From Bradyrhizobium sp. BR 10289 (lineage in GTDB: Bacteria; Pseudomonadota; Alphaproteobacteria; Rhizobiales; Xanthobacteraceae): a stretch of 64,000 nucleotides of DNA. This document shows, one piece after another, positions 26,412-36,228 of this stretch (positions are counted from its first letter, which is position 1; each line of letters starts with the position of its first letter). A program made the translations under genes and the position numbers. The stretch is taken from NCBI RefSeq assembly GCF_019455385.1, contig NZ_JACOFR010000020.1:62001-126000 (forward strand), read 5' to 3'. The notes beneath the pieces were generated by a model. It worked only from the letters and a program-made list of their open reading frames with translations, ran no database searches and was not told where the DNA came from.

Positions 26412-27766
26412 GCGTGTTCGGTATCGGCGTTGCCTACGGAATCGCGACGCTGCTCGTGATGTTTTCCGGCATGCCCATCGCATTCGCGCTCGGCGCGGTC
26501 GCCGTCGTGTTCATGGGCATCTACATGCCCGCGGCGTCCCTCGATACGGTGACGCAGAACGTCTACGAGGAAATGGCCTCGATCACGCTGTTATCGATTC
26601 CGCTCTTCATCCTGAAGGGCGCGGCGATCGGCAAGTCGCGCGCCGGCCAGGATCTCTATTCGGCATTACACGCCTGGCTGCATCGCGTGCCCGGCGGCCT
26701 CGGCGTCGCCAACGTGTTTGCCTGTGCGCTGTTCGCAGCGATGGCGGGCTCCTCGCCCGCAACCTGTTCTGCGATCGGCTCGGCCGGCATCCCCGAGATG
26801 CGCAAGCGCGGCTATTCCGGCGGTTTTGCCGCCGGCATCATCGCGGCCGGCGGCACGCTCGGCATCCTGCTGCCGCCCTCGATCACCATGATCCTGTTCG
26901 CAGTCGCTGCCGAAAAATCGCTCGGCCGGCTGTTCCTCGCCGGCATCGGGCCCGGGCTGCTACTGGTCTCGCTGTTCGGCTTCTACGCGGTGTTCCGCTT
27001 CCGCCAGGAATATGCCGCCGCCGAAGCGATCTACAAGAATGGCGGCCCGGAGGCGGCGATCCTCGCGCGGGACGAATACACGCTGGCCGAACGCTTCAGT
27101 GTGCTGCCGCGCGTGATCCCGTTCGTGCTGCTGCTGACCGGCGTCATGATCGCGCTCTATGGCGGCTTCGCCACGCCGTCGGAAACCGCCGGCCTCGGCG
27201 GCCTCCTGGCGCTGGCGCTGATCGCCGCGATCTACAGCGTGTGGCGGCCGGGCGACCTCGCGCCGATCATGAAATCGACCATCCGGGAATCGACCATGCT
27301 GATGATGATCATCGGCATGTCGCTGCTCTATTCCTACGTGATGAGCTATTTGCACATCTCGCAGTCCGTCGCCGAAGCCATCGTCGCGATGCATCTGCCG
27401 CGCTGGGAGCTGCTGTTCGCGATCCTCGTCATGGTCGTGGTGCTCGGCTTCTTCCTGCCGCCGGTGTCTATCATTCTCATGACTGCGCCGATCATCCTGC
27501 CGCCGCTCCGCGCCGCCAATTTCGACATCATCTGGTTCGGCGTGGTCATGACCATCGTGATGGAGATGGGCCTGATCCATCCCCCCGTCGGCCTCAACAT
27601 CTTCGTCATCCGCAACGTCGCGCCCGATATTCCCCTCAGCGAGGTGATCTGGGGCACACTTCCGTTCGTGCTCCTGATGATGCTGGCGGTGCTGCTGCTG
27701 TGCTTCGTGCCGGGGATATCGACCGCGCTGCCCGACCTCGTGATGGGGCCGGACGGGAGCAGGTGA
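26408..27766 (+). CDS. dctM: TRAP transporter large permease DctM (system 1)
   Basis: 452 aa, about 12 hydrophobic segments, the sodium/organic-acid translocating subunit. The start MSVFGIGVAYGIATLLVMFSGMPIAFALG matches the family N-terminus; GGTLGILLPPSITMILFAVAAE and MGLIHPPVGLNIFVIRN are typical DctM motifs. Translationally coupled to DctQ. A membrane protein of unknown family starts at its stop codon (TGATG). Confidence 0.92.
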   Translation: MSVFGIGVAYGIATLLVMFSGMPIAFALGAVAVVFMGIYMPAASLDTVTQNVYEEMASITLLSIPLFILKGAAIGKSRAGQDLYSALHAWLHRVPGGLGVANVFACALFAAMAGSSPATCSAIGSAGIPEMRKRGYSGGFAAGIIAAGGTLGILLPPSITMILFAVAAEKSLGRLFLAGIGPGLLLVSLFGFYAVFRFRQEYAAAEAIYKNGGPEAAILARDEYTLAERFSVLPRVIPFVLLLTGVMIALYGGFATPSETAGLGGLLALALIAAIYSVWRPGDLAPIMKSTIRESTMLMMIIGMSLLYSYVMSYLHISQSVAEAIVAMHLPRWELLFAILVMVVVLGFFLPPVSIILMTAPIILPPLRAANFDIIWFGVVMTIVMEMGLIHPPVGLNIFVIRNVAPDIPLSEVIWGTLPFVLLMMLAVLLLCFVPGISTALPDLVMGPDGSR

Positions 27767-28275
27767 TGCGCATTACGATCTATGAGCCGGTGCCCATTGA
27801 CCCAATTGGTCAGCACTGGCTTATCGATCCAATGGCCTTCGCCACGAAATGGACGGTCTTTGCCCTGTGGCTCGTGGCGCCATTTATCGGGGGCCTGCTC
27901 GCAGGTCTGATATTCAACCGGGTCATCACCCGGCGCGGTTGGCGGACCAACATCATTCCCGTTTGGGCCATACCAGTGATGTTCGGCACCCTCGCCTACG
28001 TCGTGGCACCGGCGTTGCTGTTTATCGTGCTCTCCACGTTCGTGCATTTTCAACCGCTTGCGATTTTCGCGGGACTGGCATTCGCACTGTTCTACACGTG
28101 GCCGATCTGGTTGCTGATGGGGCCGGTGACTTTCATCTACATCAATTATCTCAAGAACCGCCGGAAGTGGTTGAGAGACTCGACCGTGGCCTACCTCTCG
28201 ATCATTGCCTTGACGTCTGAGTGCGCCTTTCTGTGGTTCTGGGACTTGTTTGGTCGTACATCGCCCTCTTATTGA
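27766..28275 (+). CDS. Unknown four-helix membrane protein coupled to DctM
   Basis: 169 aa. The start ATG shares one base with the dctM stop (TGATG). After a polar N-terminus (MRITIYEPVPIDPIGQHWLI) there are four hydrophobic segments near 26-47, 64-88, 92-118 and 145-165, then a short tail. I recognise no family. The base composition looks less GC-rich than dctM, so it may have been acquired and now reads through from the TRAP operon. It could be an accessory to the transporter or simply a hitchhiker. Confidence 0.6.
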   Translation: MRITIYEPVPIDPIGQHWLIDPMAFATKWTVFALWLVAPFIGGLLAGLIFNRVITRRGWRTNIIPVWAIPVMFGTLAYVVAPALLFIVLSTFVHFQPLAIFAGLAFALFYTWPIWLLMGPVTFIYINYLKNRRKWLRDSTVAYLSIIALTSECAFLWFWDLFGRTSPSY

Positions 28276-28300
28276 GCCGTGGTCCCGTAACCACGCTGCC

Positions 28301-28391
28301 GTAGGGTGGGCAAAGCGCAGCGTGGCCACCTTCTGCCGATGATTTGAGAAAGGACGTGGGCACGGCGCAAGAGCGCCTTTGCCTACCCTAC
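28301..28391. repeat. REP-like 91-nt inverted repeat (GTAGGGTGGGC family), copy 1
   Basis: GTAGGGTGGGCAAAGCGCAG on the left and CGCCTTTGCCTACCCTAC on the right are inverted copies; a second internal pair (GTGGCCAC and GTGGGCAC) lies between. The same element recurs at 33216. It sits between convergent genes, as such bidirectional hairpins often do. Confidence 0.8.
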
Positions 28392-28402
28392 GAAGCGCGA
28401 AC

Positions 28403-29092
28403 TTACTCGCCCTTGCGGCGCGGCTTCGGCGCCATCGCTTTGCCAGCCACCACCTGCAACAGATCCTTGCGTACGGCTTCGATGTGCCGCTCCAAAAACC
28501 GGCAGGCCTCCTCGACCTTCTGCGCCCGGCACAGCGCGATCAGATGGGCATGCTCCTTCTCCGCAATGCCCATCGCCTTGGTGTTGGAGAGCTGGAGGCG
28601 CGTGTAGCGGTCGCTGGTCTGGAGCAGCGACAGCACGATCGCGCGCGTGCGCGGCTGCGGGGCGTGCATATAGAGCGCCATGTGGAAGTCGGCGTTGAGC
28701 TGGCCCCAGTCGCTGACATTCTTCGCCTTGATCGCCTTCTCGAATTGACTGTGGATGTCGTCGAGGCCATCGAAATCCTGCGCGGAGAAGTGCGGCGCGG
28801 ACTGCGCCAGCAGCCGCGGCTCCAGGATGCAGCGCAGGTCGAACACGTCGTTGATCTCGTCCAGCGATAGCTCGGAGACGATGGCGCCCTTCTGCGGCAC
28901 GATCCGCACCAGGCCTTCGGCCTCAAGCTGGAATAGCGCCTCGCGCACGGGAATGCGGCTGACGCCATAGGCATCGCCGAGCGCGTCCTGGCGCAGCTGC
29001 GATCCCGCCGGATAGGTGCCGTCGAGGATCGCCTGCCGGAGTTGATCGACGATCGCAGCCGACAGCGTGCGATGCTTCAGGGGCTGTTTCAT
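28403..29092 (-). CDS. GntR-family (FadR/FCD) transcriptional regulator
   Basis: 229 aa. N-terminal winged helix: IVDQLRQAILDGTYPAGSQLRQDALGDAYGVSRIPVREALFQLEAEGLVRIVPQKGA (about residues 13-68), then the all-helical FCD domain with the metal/ligand residues D-x3-H-type ADFHMALYMHA and the late EHAHLIALCRAQ (histidines). The ATG at 29092 has AAGGG ten bases upstream; an ATG at 29122 would add ten residues. It is divergent from the second TRAP operon, and a palindrome lies between them. It most likely represses that operon until an organic acid or derivative binds. Confidence 0.88.
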   Translation of the reverse strand: MKQPLKHRTLSAAIVDQLRQAILDGTYPAGSQLRQDALGDAYGVSRIPVREALFQLEAEGLVRIVPQKGAIVSELSLDEINDVFDLRCILEPRLLAQSAPHFSAQDFDGLDDIHSQFEKAIKAKNVSDWGQLNADFHMALYMHAPQPRTRAIVLSLLQTSDRYTRLQLSNTKAMGIAEKEHAHLIALCRAQKVEEACRFLERHIEAVRKDLLQVVAGKAMAPKPRRKGE

Positions 29093-29237
29093 CTGACCCT
29101 TCTGTTGTCCTTCCCGACTCATCGGCCGACGCGGTCTCTCTCTTGCATGGCGAGGCGCCCGGCAAAAGCCAAATGGCGACCCAGTCCACCTGCCCAGCAA
29201 ACGCGCGCCCTGCCGCTGAAATGACCGCAATCTGCAT

Positions 29238-29268
29238 TTGACACCCCAAATGTATAAATTATACATTT
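29238..29268 (+). promoter_or_regulatory. Promoter with overlapping GntR-type palindromic operator
   Basis: TTGACA (29238-29243), 16 bases, TATACA (29260-29265) is a likely promoter for TRAP operon 2. Over the spacer and -10 sits AAATGTATAA, one base, TTATACATTT (29248-29268), a perfect inverted repeat. FCD regulators commonly bind short inverted repeats of this kind, and the placement would block RNA polymerase. This is inference from position. Confidence 0.7.
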
Positions 29269-29308
29269 GACCTTAGCACGACAATTCTCAGGGGTTGGGG
29301 CCTCTTTC

Positions 29309-29932
29309 ATGATCGAGCAGACGATGCGGGCCACGCGCGCGCTCAGCCTCCGACGTACGATCGTCCGGATGTCCAGTGGCCTGCTCGCGGTCGAGCGCGT
29401 CGCGCTGATGGGCCTGATGTACCTGCTCACCGGTCTGATCCTGGTGAACGTCGTCACCCGCTATGCGCGCTTCCCGATCTACTGGATCGACGAATCCGCG
29501 GTCTATTGCGTCGTCTGGCTGACCTTCGTCGGGGCCTCCGCGATGACGCGGCTGCGGCTCGATTTTGCAGTTACGATGCTTACCGAGCGGCTCTCGCCGC
29601 AGCACCAGAAGATCGCAAAGGTGATCTCGACCGGGCTCGTCGTCGTGTTCGGCATGGCGCTGATCGTCACCTGCGTGCTCTGGATGGACCCGATCGGACT
29701 TGCGCGCGCCGGCTTCGACGGACGCAAGCTCGCAGCGGAAACCTTCAACTTCATCTACACCGAGCACACCCAGACGCTGAATTGGCCGACCTGGGTGATG
29801 TACCTGACCCTGCCGATCTTTGCGGCCTCGATGACCATCCACGGGCTCGCCAACCTGCTGGAAGACCTCGAGCTGGTCCCGCGTACGCCGCCGAAGGGGT
29901 TCCAGCTCTCCGAGCTCGACGGAGTCAACTGA
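29309..29932 (+). CDS. dctQ: TRAP transporter small permease DctQ (system 2)
   Basis: 207 aa from the ATG at 29309 (MIEQTMRATRALSL). The frame is open upstream to a TTG at 29267, but that lies inside the operator. Four hydrophobic helices; the DctQ motif YWIDESAVYCVVWLTFVGASAMTRLRLDFAV is clear. The loop between helices 3 and 4 is longer than in system 1. The stop shares one base with the next ATG (TGATG). Confidence 0.88.
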   Translation: MIEQTMRATRALSLRRTIVRMSSGLLAVERVALMGLMYLLTGLILVNVVTRYARFPIYWIDESAVYCVVWLTFVGASAMTRLRLDFAVTMLTERLSPQHQKIAKVISTGLVVVFGMALIVTCVLWMDPIGLARAGFDGRKLAAETFNFIYTEHTQTLNWPTWVMYLTLPIFAASMTIHGLANLLEDLELVPRTPPKGFQLSELDGVN

Positions 29933-31197
29933 TGATCACGTCAGCAGCCTTCATGGCTTTCATGCTGGTCGGCGTGCCGATCGGCCTCTGCCTCTGCCTC
30001 GCAGGCCTCGTCTACATCGCCGCATCCGGCAATCCGGTGCTATTCCAATCCTATCCGCTGCAACTGTTTGGCGGCGTCGACAGCTACGGCCTGATCGCGA
30101 TCCCGCTCTTCATCCTGATCGGCGAGATCATGAATGGCGGCGGCATCACGCGCCGCATCGTCGACATGGCGATGGCGTTCATCGGCTCGCTCAAGGGCGG
30201 GCTCGCCTACGTCAACATCCTCGCCAACATGTTCATCTCCTCGATCTTGGGCTCGGCCACCGCGCAGGTCGCGATCATGGCCCAGATCATGGTGCCGGAG
30301 ATGGAGAAGAAGGGCTATGACAAGACCTTCGCGGCGGGCCTCACCGCCTATGGCGGCATGCTCGGCCCGATCATCCCGCCCTCGGTGATGTTCGTGGTCT
30401 ACAGCGTACTGGCGCAGGTCTCGGTCAGCGACATGCTGATCGCCGGCATCGTGCCCGGCGTCATCCTCACGGTGATGTTCTGCCTCGTCATCGCGCTGAT
30501 GGGATACATCTACAACTATCCCCGCGCCGACTATCAGACGCCGCGCCAGCGCGTCATGACCATCCTGCGGACGTCCCCGACGTTGTTGATCCCGATCGTG
30601 ATCGTCGGCACTATCCTGAGCGGCCTCGCCAATGCGACGGAATCCGCCGCCGTGGGCGCGGTGGCGGCCGCGCTCGTCGGAAAATACTGGACGAAAGAAT
30701 TCGAGTTCTCGCAGCTACCGCAGATGATGCTGCGCAGCGCGATCTATTCTGCGATCGTGCTGTTCCTGGTGGCCGCCGCGGCCGTGTTCTCCTGGGTCCT
30801 CATTTTCGGCAAGGTGCCGCAGGAAACCGCCGCCTGGATCCAGACCGCGGCCAAGGATCCGATCAGCTTCATGCTGATCTGCAACGTCATCCTGCTGGTG
30901 ATCGGCACCGTGATCGACGGCATTCCCGGCTTGATCATGACCGTGCCGATCCTGCTGCCGGTCGCCACCGACGTCTATCACATCGATCCCCGGCATTTCG
31001 GCGTGGTGGTGGTGATCAATCTCGTGCTTGGCCTTTTGTCGCCGCCGGTCGGGCTCTGCTTCTTCGTCGCGGCCGCCGTCACCGGCGCCAAGCCCGGCAA
31101 GATGTTCATGGTGACGCTTCCGTTCTTCGTCATCTCCTGCGTCCTCCTGGTGCTGCTCTCGCTGTATCCCTCGCTCTCGCTGATCCTCGTCAAATAG
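29932..31197 (+). CDS. dctM: TRAP transporter large permease DctM (system 2)
   Basis: 421 aa, about 11 hydrophobic segments. MITSAAFMAFMLVGVPIGLCLCLAGLVYIA is the family N-terminus; SILGSATAQVAIMAQIMVPEMEKKGYDKTFAAGLTAYGGMLGPIIPPSV and NLVLGLLSPPVGLCFFVAA are signature stretches. Coupled to DctQ. The ligand should match the enzyme encoded downstream. Confidence 0.92.
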   Translation: MITSAAFMAFMLVGVPIGLCLCLAGLVYIAASGNPVLFQSYPLQLFGGVDSYGLIAIPLFILIGEIMNGGGITRRIVDMAMAFIGSLKGGLAYVNILANMFISSILGSATAQVAIMAQIMVPEMEKKGYDKTFAAGLTAYGGMLGPIIPPSVMFVVYSVLAQVSVSDMLIAGIVPGVILTVMFCLVIALMGYIYNYPRADYQTPRQRVMTILRTSPTLLIPIVIVGTILSGLANATESAAVGAVAAALVGKYWTKEFEFSQLPQMMLRSAIYSAIVLFLVAAAAVFSWVLIFGKVPQETAAWIQTAAKDPISFMLICNVILLVIGTVIDGIPGLIMTVPILLPVATDVYHIDPRHFGVVVVINLVLGLLSPPVGLCFFVAAAVTGAKPGKMFMVTLPFFVISCVLLVLLSLYPSLSLILVK

Positions 31198-31221
31198 GCC
31201 CGTTCAAAAGGAAGCCCGACC

Positions 31222-32205
31222 ATGCCGCTTTCACGCCGCCGCTTTCTCGCCGCAAGTGCCGCCGCCTCGGTGTTCGCGCCATCGCTGGCGCTCGCCCAGG
31301 CCAAGGAATTTCGCCTCGGCCTGATCACGCCGAACGGCCATTCCTGGAACAAGGCCGCGCTGAAATTCGGCGACGAGCTCAAGGCTGCGACCGGCGGCCG
31401 CCTGACCTTGACCGTGTTCCACTCCGGCCAGCTCGGCAACGAATCCGCGATGATGCAGCAATTGCAGTCCGGCGCGCTCGACATGGGCTTCATCCAGGCC
31501 GCCGAGCTCGGTTCGCGCGTGCCGCACATCGCCGCGATCAACGCGCCCTACATCGTCCGCTCGACGCCGGCGGTGGCGAAATTCGTCCGGCTTCCGGCAG
31601 CGGTCAAACTGTTCGAGGTGCTGCCGCAGGAGACCGGCACCATCGGCCTCGGCTGGGGCATCACCGGCATGCGCGCGGTGTTCTCATCGAAGGACCTGAA
31701 CTCGCTCGCCGACATCAAGGGCATGAAGCTGCGGATCAACCCGACGCCGGTCTATCGCGATTTCTATTCGTCGCTCGGCGCAGCGCCGACGCCGATCCCG
31801 ACGCCGCAGGTGTTCGACGCCATGGCCAACGGCCAGGTCGACGGCCTCGAGGCCGATCTCGAATTCTCCTGGAACCAGCGCTTCGACAAGGTCTCCAAGG
31901 TGATCCTGCAGATGAATGCGGTCTTCATGCCGATGGCCGCAGTCGTCTCCGGCCGGGTCTGGCAGACGCTGTCGGCCGCCGACCGCGAGCTGATCACCAA
32001 GACGATCAAGACCACGCTGGACGCGCAGATCGACGAGCTCGCCGGCAACGAGCCCGCGTTGATCGAGAATTTCAAGAACGCGCCGATCCCGATCCGCCAA
32101 GTCCCGGCCGGCGATACCGAAGCGGTCATTGCCGAGTTCGACAAGCTCTGGCTGCCCAAGGCCCCCGTCCTCGCCGAGCTGCGCAAGGTCGGCGCGACGC
32201 TCTGA
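31222..32205 (+). CDS. dctP: TRAP transporter periplasmic binding protein DctP (system 2)
   Basis: 327 aa. MPLSRRRFLAASAAASVFAPSLALA is a strong twin-arginine signal (SRRRFL). The mature protein has DctP motifs: LGLITPNGHSWNKAALKFGDELKAATGGRLTLTVFHSGQLGNES and DIKGMKLRINPTPVYRDFYSSLGAAPTPIPTPQVFDAMANGQVDG, where the Arg after KGMKL normally holds the ligand carboxylate. Only 24 bases after dctM. Gene order dctQ-dctM-dctP is the reverse of system 1. Confidence 0.9.
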   Translation: MPLSRRRFLAASAAASVFAPSLALAQAKEFRLGLITPNGHSWNKAALKFGDELKAATGGRLTLTVFHSGQLGNESAMMQQLQSGALDMGFIQAAELGSRVPHIAAINAPYIVRSTPAVAKFVRLPAAVKLFEVLPQETGTIGLGWGITGMRAVFSSKDLNSLADIKGMKLRINPTPVYRDFYSSLGAAPTPIPTPQVFDAMANGQVDGLEADLEFSWNQRFDKVSKVILQMNAVFMPMAAVVSGRVWQTLSAADRELITKTIKTTLDAQIDELAGNEPALIENFKNAPIPIRQVPAGDTEAVIAEFDKLWLPKAPVLAELRKVGATL

Positions 32206-32278
32206 ACCCACCCGCCATCCTCTTCACCACAGCCGGCGGACCCAGCCCCCCGCCGGCGTTTCCATCTGGAGAAATTTC

Positions 32279-33205
32279 ATGAGCCGCCGCGTTTCCTGGG
32301 AAGGCGTCTTCCCGGCCGTCACCACGCAATTTTTCGACGATCTCTCGCTCGACATCGACGCGACCGCCAAGGTGATGGATGGGTTGATCCGTGACGGCGT
32401 CTCCGGCCTGATCGTCTGCGGATCGGTCGGCGAGAACACCTCGTTAGAGCGCAAGGAGAAGGTCGCGATCATGGAGACGGCGAAGTCGGTCGCAGCCGGC
32501 CGCGTGCCCGTGCTGTGCGGCATCGCCGAGTTCACCACGGCCTTCGCGGTCGAGACCGCCAAGGAAGCCGCGCGCGTCGGCATCGACGGCGTGATGGTGA
32601 TGCCGGCCTTGGTCTATTCGTCGAAGCCGCACGAGACCGCCGCGCATTTCCGCGCAGTCGCCTCCGCGACTGACCTGCCCGTGATGCTCTACAACAATCC
32701 GCCGATCTACAAGAACGACGTCACCCCCGATATCCTCGCCTCACTCGCCGACGTCGAGACCGTCGTCTGCTTCAAGGACTCCTCTGGCGACACGCGCCGC
32801 TTCATCGATACCCGCAACATGGTCGGCGACCGCTTCGTGCTGTTCGCCGGCCTCGACGACGTCATCGTCGAGAGCGTCGCGATGGGCGCCGTCGGCTGGG
32901 TCTCCGGCATGTCGAACGCCTTCCCGCGCGAGGGCGAGACGCTGTTCCGTCTCGCCAAGGCCGGCCGCTTCGCCGAGGCCATGCCGCTCTACGAATGGTT
33001 CATGCCGCTCTTGCATCTCGATGCGCGCCCCGACCTCGTCCAGTGCATCAAGCTGTGCGAGCACATCATGGGCCGCGGCACGGCATTGACGCGCCCGCCG
33101 CGCCTGGCGCTGTTGCCGCAGGAGAAGGCCGAGGTCGAGGCCATGATGGCCAAGGCGCTCAAGAACCGGCCGCGGCTGCCCGATGTGGGCCTGAAGGCGG
33201 CCTGA
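32279..33205 (+). CDS. DapA-family (dihydrodipicolinate synthase-like) aldolase/dehydratase
   Basis: 308 aa TIM-barrel Schiff-base enzyme. The catalytic lysine is K166 in VVCFKDSSGD and Y138 lies in MLYNNPP. The usual DapA GTTGE loop is GSVGENTSL (48-56), so it is not a housekeeping DapA; the group includes 1-pyrroline-4-hydroxy-2-carboxylate deaminase, 2-keto-acid aldolases and dehydratases. GGAG precedes the ATG at 32279. Co-transcription with TRAP system 2 under GntR points to catabolism of the imported acid. The exact reaction is unknown. Confidence 0.85.
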   Translation: MSRRVSWEGVFPAVTTQFFDDLSLDIDATAKVMDGLIRDGVSGLIVCGSVGENTSLERKEKVAIMETAKSVAAGRVPVLCGIAEFTTAFAVETAKEAARVGIDGVMVMPALVYSSKPHETAAHFRAVASATDLPVMLYNNPPIYKNDVTPDILASLADVETVVCFKDSSGDTRRFIDTRNMVGDRFVLFAGLDDVIVESVAMGAVGWVSGMSNAFPREGETLFRLAKAGRFAEAMPLYEWFMPLLHLDARPDLVQCIKLCEHIMGRGTALTRPPRLALLPQEKAEVEAMMAKALKNRPRLPDVGLKAA

Positions 33206-33215
33206 GCACAGGTCC

Positions 33216-33306
33216 GGTAGGGTGGGCAAAGCGAAGCGTGCCCACCATCTGCCTCGATCATGTAAAGATCGTGGGCACGGCGCTACGCGCCTTTGCCCAC
33301 CCTACC
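33216..33306. repeat. REP-like 91-nt inverted repeat (GTAGGGTGGGC family), copy 2
   Basis: GGTAGGGTGGGCAAAGCG at one end and CGCCTTTGCCCACCCTACC at the other, with inner arms GTGCCCACCAT and ATCGTGGGCAC. Same length and design as 28301-28391. It lies between the convergent DapA-family and HMG-CoA lyase genes. Confidence 0.85.
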
Positions 33307-33310
33307 AGAG

Positions 33311-34219
33311 CTACGAAGCTGCCCGCTTCTTTGCATTCAACGCGGACGCTACTCGACTGACCGGCGGCTTGCCCAGCACGCCGCTCATCGCGTTCGTCGC
33401 CGCGAGCAGCTTCTCCATGTCGACACCGGTCCTGACGCCCATGCCTTCGAGCATGTAGACGACATCCTCGGTGGCGACATTGCCGGTCGCGCCCGGCGCG
33501 TAGGGACAGCCGCCGAGACCGCCGGCGGCGGCATCGATGACGCGCACGCCCTCTTCCATCCCGGCATAGAGGTTGGCGAGAGCCTGCCCATACGTATCGT
33601 GAAAATGCATCGCGAGCTTTGCAGGCGGGATGTTGGCGCTGACGGCGCGCAGCATCTCCTTCGCCTTATCGGGCGTGCCGACGCCGATGGTGTCGCCAAG
33701 CGAGATCTCGTAGCAGCCGAGATCGAATAGCGTGCTCGCAAGATCGGCAACGGCCTTCGGCTTGATCTCACCGTCGAACGGGCAGCCAAGCACGCAGGAG
33801 ATATAGCCGCGTACCGGCACGCCGTCAGCCTTGGCGCGCGCCAGCACCGGCTTGAACCGCTCGATGGACTCCGCGACCGTGCAGTTGATGTTGGCGCGTG
33901 AAAAGCCCTCCGAGGCCGCCGCGAACACGGAGACGACCTTTGCGCCGGCGGCGCGCGCGGCGTCATAACCCTTCTCGTTCGGCACCAGCACGTGGAATTC
34001 GGCCCCCTCGATGTGGCTCACGCCGCGCAGCACGGCGTCCGAACTCGCCATCTGCGGGATGGCCTTCGGGGACACGAAGGCGCCGACCTCGACCGTATCG
34101 AGGCCGGCCCCGACCAAGGCCTCGATGAAGGCGATGCGCGCCTCGACGCTGACCGGCGTCTTCTCGTTCTGAAGGCCGTCGCGCGGCCCCATCTCGATGA
34201 TGCGGACGGGATCGCTCAT
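33311..34219 (-). CDS. mvaB: Hydroxymethylglutaryl-CoA lyase
   Basis: 302 aa TIM-barrel enzyme cleaving HMG-CoA to acetoacetate and acetyl-CoA, the last step of leucine breakdown. IIEMGPRDGLQNEK (catalytic Arg/Asp), HFHDTYGQALANLYAG (metal-binding His-x-His region), and GGLGGCPYAPGATGNVATED with the catalytic Cys are all present. The start at MSDPVRI leaves one base after the mccA stop. Last gene of the ivd-mccB-mccA-mvaB operon. Confidence 0.95.
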   Translation of the reverse strand: MSDPVRIIEMGPRDGLQNEKTPVSVEARIAFIEALVGAGLDTVEVGAFVSPKAIPQMASSDAVLRGVSHIEGAEFHVLVPNEKGYDAARAAGAKVVSVFAAASEGFSRANINCTVAESIERFKPVLARAKADGVPVRGYISCVLGCPFDGEIKPKAVADLASTLFDLGCYEISLGDTIGVGTPDKAKEMLRAVSANIPPAKLAMHFHDTYGQALANLYAGMEEGVRVIDAAAGGLGGCPYAPGATGNVATEDVVYMLEGMGVRTGVDMEKLLAATNAMSGVLGKPPVSRVASALNAKKRAAS

Positions 34220-34220
34220 G

Positions 34221-36224
<2,004 letters not shown>

Positions 36225-36228
36225 CGCA

